Positions 23,896 to 34,342 of a stretch of DNA of 64,000 nt are shown here, piece after piece. Each line of letters begins with the position of its first letter. Position 1 is the first letter of the stretch. This stretch comes from Maratus speciosus (taxonomy: Eukaryota; Arthropoda; Arachnida; Araneae; Salticidae): contig OZ010795.1 of NCBI GenBank assembly GCA_963932465.1, forward strand, positions 473,918,806 to 473,982,805, in the 5' to 3' direction. The translations under genes and the position numbers were made by a program. The notes under the pieces were generated by a model. It was not told the origin of the DNA. It did not search any database and saw nothing but the letters and a program-made list of their open reading frames with translations.

Positions 23896-24258
23896 CTGAC
23901 TAAGTTTTAATATCAATATATTTCGATGTGTGGAGATGTTAGATTAGGGTGTTTGCTAGCCGTGCATGGGTATAGTAGTCGGCAATTGGCACAAAGGGGA
24001 AAAACCTGTTCCATGGGTTTCATTAGTAATGATGTGGGCGCCATAGCAAAAGGTGCAGGTGCGTGCTTTGGTTAACGGAATTTAAATTAGTGACGCGTGT
24101 TCAGCGACGGGTGCAAACACAATGGAATATTCAAAAACCATCTATTAATGGAATAGGCGAATGGGGGAGACGGAACTTTGGTATCTGAAACTGGCAAACA
24201 TCCAAAATTAAAATCTCCACACATCAACATCTATTGATATTAAAACTTGGTGAGACGG
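23896..24258. mobile_element. Inverted-repeat MITE, about 360 bp
   Basis: The sequence 'aagttttaatatcaatatat', running through 'gatgtgtggagat' (23902-23939), is matched inverted by 24211-24248 ('atctccacacatcaac' to 'ttgatattaaaactt'). The arms extend outward with weaker similarity. It directly abuts the LTR-like repeat at 24262. Confidence 0.6.
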
Positions 24259-24261
24259 TCT

Positions 24262-25244
24262 TGTGAAGGATATTTCCTTCCCATATTCTATTAATACATT
24301 TTTCCTTTACCCCCCCCCCCCTTTTTAAAATAAGGTTATTTTACTAAATTCCTATATTTTAAATCTGTCTTCAAATCATAAATTAATTTTATTTTCATCG
24401 CTCTTTTCCTTTAGAAATACATTCTCGTTTCACACTCTTAATTCTCAAAAACCGCAATGAGCAGTCGTAAATTAAATGAGGCGTGCTACTTTTATCTCGC
24501 ATAGAAACAACTTACCCAGTACACTGTATGCTTAATTTGGTTGCTATGCGGGATCTTTCTCATGCCTCCTTTCTTTATTTTTTTTTTTTTTTTTTTGACT
24601 GGGTCACTACCTCTAAATCTTTCCTTTCCAACGTATAAATTCTAATCATAAATTTTGTCTGCAATATCTTATTTTTAATTGCATATGCCTTCAAACGGCT
24701 CGCCGCGCCTATTCCCATGATTTGGCAAACACCCTGTAAAATGCGGCTTTGTGGTTTTCGGTTCCCCACATTTTCTCGGTTATCCGTTGGCGTTAATTTT
24801 TCATATGTTGCCCTTTTACCCTCCTCATTGACAATACATTAACGGTTTTGAACACATGTCTCATTTCAATGGAATTCTCGCCAGATTTCTACTGGCTTGC
24901 TAGTTTTGTAAATTACTGCTCGCCAATAATTCAATGCTCTAAAATGTGATTATGACATCATTCTCTTCCTGATCGTGTATCTGTAAGGATAAAATGTAGA
25001 TCGTCTCCTCTCCAGCAACGGCTATGTTGCCGTTGCCGCCGGAAACCTCGATTTATGCGGACCTGGATAACAAAGAACCTACTGTTTACATCTGGGATTC
25101 CTATTTACTGATTGTGTGTCTTTGTTTTAACTCAAACCTGGTCACATATCTTTTCGCATACTAAAATGTGAATGTTATGATACTCCAAGAATCATCGATG
25201 CAAGATAAAATCCTATTAACCTGTTTTCAAACATATCTAGCAAA
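24262..25244 (+). mobile_element. Repeat D copy 1, possible solo LTR
   Basis: A 983-bp block is about 95% identical to 38941-39905. It starts 'tgtgaaggatatttcc'. The 6-mer GGTCTT occurs at both edges (24257-24262 and 25245-25250), as expected for a short target duplication. The other copy carries AATAAA about 170 bp before its end. These traits suit an LTR of a retrotransposon, but a clean TG..CA pair is not visible and no internal gag-pol is nearby, so this is inference. The reverse-strand frame shared by both copies (24575-24769) is not a gene. Confidence 0.5.
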
Positions 25245-25650
25245 GGTCTTTACAAGACTTGGTGCATACCGGACTTATCGAGGTTGTTGCTGGGGAGAGG
25301 CAAATGATATTTTATGCGTGTTGGTATTACACAGATATTCATAGACTAAAATTACTTTTTTTTATAAAAAAAAAAAAACTTGCAGTTCCAGACTCAAGCG
25401 AAGGAATCTCGCAATCCTGTATCCTGATTTGATGGAGCTGAACCCCTTTTGGCCGGAATCTTAAAAAAAAACGTACACCGAATCTCTTGCAATAGTACGC
25501 TTTCCTATGTCACACGAACTCAATTCCTCGTCCTGTAAAAAAAAAAAATGGATACAATATCGAACCGTTTTTAAGACTGCTTTAACGCGATCCCTATGTT
25601 GAATTGCAAGAATATGAATCGCGTATCCCTAGCTTATGGAATTTAACTTT

Positions 25651-27420
25651 TAGGTAGCTTTCATTACAAAAAGCTACCTATTGCAGCCGTTCGGAGGAAA
25701 GCGATTTCAAAAAATTTTGGTATATTTTCATCGATCATGACCCCCAGACACCGAAACCACCCTCCGTTCAAAAGTTGATATATATATATATATATATATA
25801 TATCCATATATATATATATATATCTGACCTTTGTCATACTCTAACTCTCGAATTTATGAACCGATTTGGATGTAATTCAGTATGTACATAGTACATATCA
25901 ATGTCTCGACCGAGTTCGTTGGCCAGCTTCATCCGCCATTTTGTTTCAAAATGGCGGCCATTTAAAAATTTTAAAAAAAATTTAAATTTGAAATGTGGTA
26001 CCAAAGAATTGAAAATGGAAAAATATTTTTTTCTTATGTATTTGACCTTTATACAAAGATTCCGGAGCAGTTTTTGTTTCGTCTATATCTTAAAAAATGG
26101 CAGAGTTATAGCATTTTGAATTTCTAGCGTGGCTGACATTTTGAAACGTCCTGAATTTTGTCACGCGATAAAAGGCGTATTTATGAACCGATTTGGATGT
26201 AACTTCGTTTGTACATAGTACATACCAATGTCTCGACCGAGTTCGTTGGCCAGCTTCATCCGCCATCTTGTTTAAAAATGGCAGCCATTTAAATTTTTAA
26301 GAAAAATTTAAATTTGAAATGTGGTACCAAAAAATTGAAAATTGAAAAAATATTTTTTTATTATGTATTATACCTTGATACAAAGATTCGGGAGCAGTTT
26401 TTGTTTCGTCTATATCTTAAAAAATGGCTCAGTTATGGCATTTTGAATTTCTAGCGTGGCTGATATTTTGAAACGTCCTCATATTTGTCACGTGATAACA
26501 GGCGTATTTATGAATCGATTTGGATGTACCTTGGTGTGTACATAGTACATACAAATATCTCGACCGAGTTCGATGGCCAACTTCATCCGCCATCCTGTTT
26601 CAAAATGGCGGCCATTTAAAAAAAATTAAAATTTAAAATAAGATACCAAAAAATTGGAAAATGAAAAAGATTTTTTTCGTATGTGTTTGACCTTAATACA
26701 AAGATTCCGGAACAGTTTCTGTTTCGTCCATATCTAAAAAAATGGCTGAGTTATAGCATTTTGAATTTCTATTCTGGCTGACATTTTAAAACGACCTGAT
26801 TTTTGTCACGCGATAACAAGCGTATTTATGAACCGATTTGGATGTTACTTGGTCTGTACATAGTACATACCAATGTCTCGACCGAGTTCGTTGGCCAGCT
26901 TCATTCGCCATCTTATTTCAAAAAGGGTTGCCATTTAAAAAAAAATTAAATTTAAAATTTAAAATGAGGTATTAAAAAATTGGAAAATGAAAAAGATTTT
27001 TTTATGTGTTTGGCGTTGATACAAAGATTCCGGAGCAGATTTTGTTTCTGAAAATTTGTTCTTTTGTTTATATCTGAAAAAATGGTTGGATTATAGCTCT
27101 TTGAATTTCTAGTATGGCTAACATTTTGAAACGATCAGGTATTTGTCACGCGATTTCGCCTATTTCCATGTAAGAATGCATGTGGATAATATACATCAAC
27201 ATCTCAGCCAAATATAAGTTACTTTAAATAAAAGCAGCTTGGATAAAGCTAATTTCACAAAATTCTCATTCATAATGATTTAGTATTGATAAAAATTAGT
27301 ATTGAATCTCCTATATTCGATTTTCACTAAATTGAGCTTCTTGTGTTTGAATAATATAAGTTGGCATTTTTAAAATAAGGAATTTGAAAGCTACCTCTTC
27401 CTCCCGGCACTGGCCGGAAG
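25651..27420 (+). mobile_element. Family F hairpin-ended element with 325-bp array
   Basis: It starts with a perfect hairpin at 25651-25680 (stem TAGGTAGCTTT, loop of 8). A (TA)n tract (about 25780-25832) and a four-unit tandem array follow. It closes with one copy of the arm ('aaagctacct', 27387-27396) and a G+C-rich hairpin 'cttcctcccggcactggccgg' trimmed at about 27420. The first 130 bp are related to the hairpin end of family E (50759 read leftward): both have 'ctacctattgcag' and 'acccccagacaccgaaacc'-like segments. The plan is that of non-autonomous Helentron-type elements. Confidence 0.65.
25852..27150 (+). repeat. Four tandem 325-bp units in family F
   Basis: Units begin at about 25852, 26180, 26506 and 26824, each with 'atttatgaaccgatttgga'. 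Shared blocks are 'gtacatagtacatacca', 'ctcgaccgagttcgttggcc', 'aaaatggcggccattt' and 'gaatttctagcgtggctga'. The last unit is the most diverged. No continuous open frame. Confidence 0.85.
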
Positions 27421-27930
27421 GACTTTTTGGTCTGAAGTATCCTGCAGAAATGTCGGACATTTTGTGCTGCTATTCAGAACAAACGATCCAGCGAAATTTT
27501 CCCGTAAAAGTGGTTCACGTAATCCCGGCTAAAAGTTGTACTCTGAGCGAGAAACTTCAACACACGACAAGCCGCTGGTCCTGGTAACCCACTGCCGCCA
27601 GAGCGCTCCTTTTTGTACCGGCAAGAACAGAGGAAAGAATCATCGTTTTAGTGATGTGATGACTCATTCTAGAGAGAGAGCCTTTTATCTACTCGGTTAA
27701 AATTGCTCCTACTTCGGCGCGCGTATATGTGACTCGTTAATATTTATTTTTCACTAGCAAAAAAAGGACCTGCTACTTCCTACCTAAATCAAAACTTTTT
27801 AAGTGAAAGTTCCGTAATATAAGTAAAGAAACAAGACTCCTAACTTAACAAGTAACTTAAAAGAATGTGAAAAGGACGCATTTTGAATGAAACATAAAAA
27901 AATAATAATTATCAGGAGAATCATCCTCTC

Positions 27931-27963
<33 letters not shown>

Positions 27964-28122
27964 TATAGTATATATACATATAAAAAGAGAATGATCCTTT
28001 TTACACGCATTATTACAATTTTTTTTTTTTTTTTTTTGGTTTCTTTAAGGTAAGTTTATTGGTTTTTTTATTAACATTGGTGCATTTTTTTAATGCGGCA
28101 TAAACTAGTCGCAATATATATA

Positions 28123-28180
<58 letters not shown>

Positions 28181-29642
28181 TTCAAACTAAAATTGATATA
28201 GTGTTCCTTTTTTCATTTAAGTGGATTTTTATGTTAAACTTCTTAATCTTAAATATACTGCTGTAAGGTTTGTCAGCAGTTTGCTTTTCAAAATATATAC
28301 TATATGCAGTAATTTTATTGTGGATATGTATGAAGATATTTTCCGGTGTTTAAATCTGTTGTAAAATTATTATTTTCTTCTTTTGAAAGAAAGTATTCAC
28401 AAAAAAAGTTTTCTTTTTTTTGCAATTTTTTTTTCGTTTTCTTCTGTTCAGTTTAGCGTAAAAAAAGGAAACAGAGGAAATAAGTCCTTGGATCATCTAC
28501 TATAATGAGGATGTGACATAAAAATTTAATTCCTCATACCTTAAAAAAAAAAAAACCCTATAATGGTAGGATTATTAGTTTACTGTACATTTTCATTTAT
28601 TTTTATTCTTATTAATGCTTTAATATTTATCTATGATGCTCTATAGATTTGTTTTTAATGATGTGGTCTGGTAAAAAAAGAAAATGAGTGAAGAGCATTT
28701 AAATTCATTTCAATTAGTTCCAGGTTTAAGGTGGTTTTAATATTGTAATTGTGACACACACATCGAGGCAATTCACAAACTATTTTATTGTTTTACGGCC
28801 GTGAATTGCATCCAAATTGGGACTAATATATAAATGGAGAAAGTAATAATAATGCTAGTTCATTGTTTACTTTTTCGTTTTGAAATTGTTTTAATCGATT
28901 GTGTCTGTTACATTACATTTTATTTAAAACTTCTTTAAAGGCAATATTTTGGTAATTTGTATTTGTTTGAGTAGTTATACATCACTACAATATTTTAAAT
29001 ATTTTTAAGTAACACAGTTTCTATTTTCTCATAAAAAAAAGAAGTTGCTATATTATAAAGTTAACTTTAAAATTAGAGAAAATCAGTGCTATACATTGAT
29101 GTCTGCACAACAATGAATGCAGGAATTAAAAGAAAAGTTAATCTTACAGGCACTTTTTATTATAAGTACATACAATCTTATTATTATAATTTGCCCTTTT
29201 TCTCAAAAAAAAGAAAAAAAGTGGAGAACTTTTAAATAAATTATTCTGTGTCTTCTATTACGTATATACAGGTAATCAAGTTTTTGTTTCATTTTATAAT
29301 TTGTGTGTATATATGATATATATATATTTTTGAAATGTTGATAAGATTTAATATACAACAATTGGTACATCACGTTGTACCATTATATTAAAAATATCTT
29401 ATGTGCTGCACTGGTACAATTTGGAGAAATACTGAATGAGGCAACTAAACTAAGTTTTTGTTTACTTACAGTAAACTTTTCACTTGATTTTTTTTTATTA
29501 CTAAATTTTTAAGACAGTACATAGTTTACATTTTACAATACTTTCGTAAATACATTACATTTATATATTTCAAAATCATATGTGTAATATCTAAGAGCCC
29601 TGCTTGATATTTTATTTCAACCTGTCACAGTTATCCTCTTAA
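27421..29642. other. AT-rich DNA with (TA)n microsatellites
   Basis: No gene is recognised. (TA)n runs occur at about 27946-27967 and 28108-28172, and homopolymer A or T runs at 27932, 28019 and 28540. The short frame at 27384-27587 overlaps the F terminus and shows no domain. Confidence 0.4.
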
Positions 29643-30211
29643 GGGTACAGTGGACTTTGAAATTCGTGAAAATGCATCTAAAAATCGATTTTTCATTTTT
29701 AATGCAAAAATGGAATATATAATCATATCTACCAGATGCAAAAATTTTTTTTCAAATATGTTGATTTTTGCCGGAGTTATAACCATTTTAATTTTAACAG
29801 CTGATGCGCCACGCCCCTTTGTTTACCTTTCCGCCATTTTGTTTCTTGTTTGTCGTCGAAGACAAACATAATTTAAAAGCTGTGAAATCATGCTAACATG
29901 ATTTTCTTGAGCTTATTCCATGTATTTTCATAAAGTATATATATTTCTCTTTTATTTGGCAACAGAGTATTTTAACTGTAACCTAAACCGGCTGTTTCCG
30001 CGTTTGTTTACCTTGTTGTTTTCGTATTTTGGATTTCGTTGCAGTTCTTTTTAGTTGTAATTTTAGTTTTAAAAAAAAGTTCTTTTCAGAACTAAAACTG
30101 CCTATTGTTAACAATATTGTTTTTTAGAATACTTTTAAAGCATTTGTTAGGATTATTTACTAAATTATCATTTTAAATTATTTTGTTTTGTTTCTGAATG
30201 CAGTTGTAAAC

Positions 30212-30430
30212 ATGCATTGCATAAGCTCAAAATATCGGAAGCCTAAAGGCCGACCAACTAAGCGAAGTAAGGCTGGTTCTGCAAATATTTTGTTGCGGAA
30301 ATCGTCTAAAATCCAGTCAAGTGATGGTGATTTCATCCAGAATATTAATCTTGAAACTGTTCCTGAACTTCATTGGATACACCCAATCACTGTGATAATT
30401 TATCTGCTATGTCTAGTGAATATAGCTTGA
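30212..30430 (+). pseudogene. N-terminal transposase segment in another frame
   Basis: From ATG 30212 a 73-codon frame reads a basic segment, 'SKYRKPKGRPTKRSKAG'. Such a Lys/Arg-rich N-terminus is plausible for the DNA-binding start of the transposase that follows. The main frame opens only after a TGA at 30364-30366, so the two parts are offset by one base near 30365-30410. I infer a small indel, though a spliced form cannot be excluded: the upstream 'tttgtttctgaatgcag' looks like a 3' splice site. Confidence 0.5.
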
Positions 30431-32022
30431 TAAGCAACTCCATTTGGGCAGATTTACTTCAAAAGGTACCTTGTACTGAATGTCGCCAATATAAATTAAA
30501 TGTTTTGAAACATAATTCTTTTGGATTTTCGTCAAAATTAGAACTTGTGTGTGAAACTTGTGGAAAATCTTATGGATATGTTTTTTCTAGTGAACGTGAA
30601 GCATCAACAAAAAAGTTTGACATAAACAGCAAACTTACAGCTGCATTTTTATCGTTTGGAAAAGGACATGCCGCACTAGAAAATTTTTCGAAAATTTTAG
30701 GTGCACCATGCATGGATCGAAAAACGTTTGCTAAAAACTTAGAAGATCTATGTCAGAAAAATGAAGTTACAAGGGTCGAGATGCTACGTGTTTCAAGAGA
30801 ACTTGTTCGAAAAGCAAATTTGGATGCAAATCAGTCAAAATTGCATGACAGCATAATGGATATTGCTGTATCTTATGATGGCACATGGCATAAGAGAGGA
30901 CACACATCACTGTATGGAATCGGTATAGTGATTGATGTTGTAACCAATCTTGTTGTCGACTTCCATGTGTTGTTGAAATATTGTCCTGAATGCAACATAA
31001 CTGCAAGAGATTTAGGTGAAAGTAGTGCAGAGTTTCAAATTTGGAAATCGTCACATGCAGAAACTTGTCAAAAAAATTTTGACGGATCTTCCGGTAGTAT
31101 GGAGATGCATGCAGCATATGTACTATGGAAGAGATCGATAACAGATTGTGCAATGCGTTACACGTCAGTTCTGTGTGATGGAGATGCGAAAACTTACCAG
31201 TATCTCAATGAAAAGAAGGTATATGGCAAGGATGTTGATATTAAAAAAGAAGAATGCATAAACCACATAGCAAAACGTTTGGGAACTGCATTGAGGAACA
31301 AGGTGAAAGAATGGCGAACAAAAGGTGTTACTCTAGGCGGAAGGAAACAAGGCAGTTTGACAGAAGCCACAATAGTTAAATTGCAGAACTTTTACAGGAA
31401 AGCAATTGTGGATAATGCTCCGGATATCATGAAAATGAAATCATCGATTTTTGCAACTTTATTCCATTGTATGTCGACAGACTCTAAACCAATGCATACC
31501 AAGTGTCCCGAGGGTGAATTTTCATGGTGTTTTTATAATCGAGCAAAAGCATGTAACGAAACACCAAAAACACATAAATGTATGAAAACACAGCTATCAG
31601 AGGAAGTGGTGGCAAAAATAATGCCAGTTTACCAACGCCTTGCATCAAATGAAATACTTCAGCGTTGTGTTTCAGGAAAAACGCAAAATGCCAATGAAGC
31701 TCTTCACAGCTGTATTTGGAGAAAATGTTCAAAAGATGTGTTTGTGTCCAAAAAAAGACTTGAACTTGCCGTAACGACAGCTGTGAGGGAATACAACTTA
31801 GGACACGTTGAAAGTTTAAAATTGAGTAATACAGATAACAGTATAGGGGACTATTCTTTTACAATTGCCCAAAGATTTGACAATCGTAGATTAGCGCAAA
31901 AGAAGCGAAAATCTACAGAACAGTTTAGAAAAGACAGAAATGCAAAAAAGTGTAAAAAAACTGCTTTAGTGAAACGTAATAAAAAAACAGAAGGTGATAC
32001 TTATGGCGCAGGAAAATTTTAA
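30409..32022 (+). CDS. Mutator/Kolobok-type transposase
   Basis: This 537-residue protein starts at the first ATG of the frame; the frame itself is open from 30367. It resembles the Mutator-like transposase domain (Pfam type PF20700) common in arthropod and cnidarian repeats. Numbering from 30373 as residue 1, a CxxC..CxxC pair (C34, C37, C60, C63) suggests a zinc-binding site. 'SYDGTWHKRGHTSLYG' contains the probable first catalytic Asp (D169). 'LCDGDAKTY' contains the second (D269 or D271), and 'TQNANEALHSCIW' the probable Glu (E442). Cys/His pairs around 366-402 may bind another metal. The C-terminus is Lys-rich, as expected for nuclear import or DNA binding. No internal stop interrupts the catalytic core. 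Activity is doubtful because the N-terminal exon or segment is out of frame. Its substrate would be the 20-bp inverted ends of the surrounding element. Confidence 0.88.
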   Translation: MSSEYSLISNSIWADLLQKVPCTECRQYKLNVLKHNSFGFSSKLELVCETCGKSYGYVFSSEREASTKKFDINSKLTAAFLSFGKGHAALENFSKILGAPCMDRKTFAKNLEDLCQKNEVTRVEMLRVSRELVRKANLDANQSKLHDSIMDIAVSYDGTWHKRGHTSLYGIGIVIDVVTNLVVDFHVLLKYCPECNITARDLGESSAEFQIWKSSHAETCQKNFDGSSGSMEMHAAYVLWKRSITDCAMRYTSVLCDGDAKTYQYLNEKKVYGKDVDIKKEECINHIAKRLGTALRNKVKEWRTKGVTLGGRKQGSLTEATIVKLQNFYRKAIVDNAPDIMKMKSSIFATLFHCMSTDSKPMHTKCPEGEFSWCFYNRAKACNETPKTHKCMKTQLSEEVVAKIMPVYQRLASNEILQRCVSGKTQNANEALHSCIWRKCSKDVFVSKKRLELAVTTAVREYNLGHVESLKLSNTDNSIGDYSFTIAQRFDNRRLAQKKRKSTEQFRKDRNAKKCKKTALVKRNKKTEGDTYGAGKF

Positions 32023-32043
32023 ATATTCCACTGTTCAATTTTG

Positions 32044-34200
32044 AATATCTCAAGTTCTGTTGGAGATATTATAACCAAATTTTGTAAATTAGTTCTTACT
32101 CACATTAGAAATATGTATATAATGTTAAAATACAATTACATATTTGATATCTTTCCGCAAAAGGGTGTTTTGAAATAGATTGTTTAATTTCTGCGACAAT
32201 GTCGGGATGTTGCCCCGTTTCCGCAACACGGTGAGTATGCATCTTTATTTCCCATGAACACATATAAAACTACAATATAAGTTATAAATAATATTATACC
32301 TTTCACTTGTGTATGAATTTGCTTTAATATAAAATTTAAAAAAAATTACAAGCACTTTATGCCATAAAATAAGTTTTTCTTGGAATCGGTACTTTTATTG
32401 TTTTCGCGACTTGAAAATGTTCCATGCGCAACACATTGTTTTCAATTTTATTGAAGCTTCTCAAATATGTTATTTATATCTGTATAAATATTTGTTACTT
32501 GAAACAAACTTTGTTACACATACTTAAAATTGAAAATTTAAGAGTAATATAAAAAAATTAGGTAAATTTTAATGAAAAAATTTAAAAACATGAAATTTTT
32601 TAGGCTTTTATAATATAAGTTGCTAAACTTTCATAGTAAGTTTTGTTTTTGTGCATTCAAAGATGATTATATCAAATTATTGTAAATGTGTCTGAAATCT
32701 GGTTGCGCATGGAGCATTTTGCATTATAGATATGGTAATTTTCATCGTTTTTTTAATTTTTAAATTTTGAATATCTCGAGTTCTATTGGAGCTATTATAA
32801 ACCAAATTTTGTAGATTAGTTCTTGTTCTTATTCACATTAGAAATATATGTATTTGATATATCTTTCTGGAAAAGGGCATTTTGAAATAGATCGTTTAGT
32901 TTCTGCGACATTGTCGCAGTGTCGCCCTGTTTCCGCAACAAGGTGAGTATACATCTTTTTTTCTCATAGACACCTAGAAAACTGCAATATAAGTTATAAA
33001 TAATATTACACATTTCACTTATATATGAATTTGCTTCAGTATAAAATTCTAAAAAAATTACAAGTACTGTATATGCTATAAAATCTGTTTTTCTTGGAAT
33101 CGGCACTTTTATTGTTTTCGTGACTTTCAAATGTTCCACGCGCAATACATTGTTTTCAATTTTATTGAAGCTTCTCAAATATGTTATTTATATCTGTATA
33201 AATATTTGTTACTTGAAACAAACTTTGTTACACATACTTAAAATTGAAAATTTAAGAGTAATATAAAAAAATTAGGTAAATTTTAATGAAAAAATTTAAA
33301 AACATGAAATTTTTTAGGCTTTTATAATATAAGTTGCTAAACTTTCATAGTAAGTTTTGTTTTTGTGCATTCAAAGATGATTATATCAAATTATTGTAAA
33401 TGTGTCTGAAATCTGGTTGCGCATGGAGCATTTTGCATTATAGATATGGTAATTTTCATCGTTTTTTTAATTTTTAAATTTTCAATATCTCGAGTTCTAT
33501 TGGATCTGTTATAACCAAATTTTGTACATTAGTCCTTATTCTCATTAGAAATATATATAGAAAGTTAAAATACATATATATATTTAATATCTTTCTGCAA
33601 AAGGTCATTTTGAAACACATCGTTTACTTTCTGCGACAATGTCGCGGTCTCGCCCCGTTTCTGTAACGGGGTAAATATGCATCTAGATTTCTCTTAGAGA
33701 CATAAAAAACTGCTATATAGGTTATTAATAATATTATATCCTTCACTTATATCCAAAATTTTTTAAATATAAACTTTTAAAAAATTTACAAACATTTGAA
33801 TCATTAAAACATGTTTTTCTCAGAATCAATATTTTCACCGTTTTCGTGACTTTAAAATGTTCCATGCGCAACACTTTGCTTTCAGTTTTATTGAAACTTG
33901 TCAGAAATGTACTTTACATATTTGTAAATATTTGTTACTGAAAATAAACTTTGTTACACGCATATAAAATTGAAAATTTAAGAGTAATTTAAAAAATTTA
34001 ATTAAATTTTAATAAAAAAATGGAAAAACAACAATTTAAATCAATTTTTTAAACTTTTTTAATATAACTTGCTAAAATTTCCTAGTAACTTTTGTATTTG
34101 GGTATTTAAAGAATATTTTCTGAGATTATTGTGAATGTGGTTAAATTTGGATTGCGCATGGAGCGGTTTGAAATCTGGCAATTTTAAAATTTTAAAATTT
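32044..34200 (+). repeat. Three tandem 0.7-kb repeats in the Kolobok 3' region
   Basis: Units begin at about 32044, 32767 and 33484, each with 'aatatctc(a/g)agttct(a/g)ttgga'. They share 'tttctgcgaca(a/t)tgtcg', 'gccccgtttccgcaac' and 'gcgcatggagc'. Units 1 and 2 are nearly identical over their last 300 bp (32450-32765 versus 33167-33482). Unit 3 is more diverged. Frames within the array are not coding. The sequence is non-coding and its function is unknown. Confidence 0.85.
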
Positions 34201-34342
34201 AAAAATCTCAAAAAAATTTTAAAATTTTTTTACCAAATTTTGGATATGGTATTTTTTAATTATTATAACTTAATTCTGAAAATTTAAAAAAAAAATATTG
34301 ATAATTAAAAAAGTTAGTTTTCAAAGTCCACTGTACCCTTAA

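Larger units (their letters stand above)
29643..34338 (+). mobile_element. Kolobok-like DNA transposon, 4.7 kb, nearly intact
   Basis: The ends are perfect 20-bp inverted repeats GGGTACAGTGGACTTTGAAA (29643-29662; inverted at 34319-34338). Both are preceded or followed by TTAA (29639-29642, 34339-34342). TTAA duplication combined with a Mutator-type transposase fits the Kolobok superfamily better than piggyBac, whose protein is unrelated. The element contains one transposase gene on the + strand, an AT-rich 5' region of 0.6 kb and a 2.3-kb 3' region made largely of a 0.7-kb sequence repeated three times. The perfect ends suggest a fairly recent insertion. Confidence 0.8.

Noticed and set aside
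30767..31732. Minus-strand frames within the Kolobok-like transposase.
   Set aside because: They are shadows of the real + strand frame and have no domain.
29643..34338. PiggyBac assignment from the TTAA flanks.
   Set aside because: The encoded protein has Mutator/Kolobok motifs, and the ends start GGG rather than the usual CCY of piggyBac.
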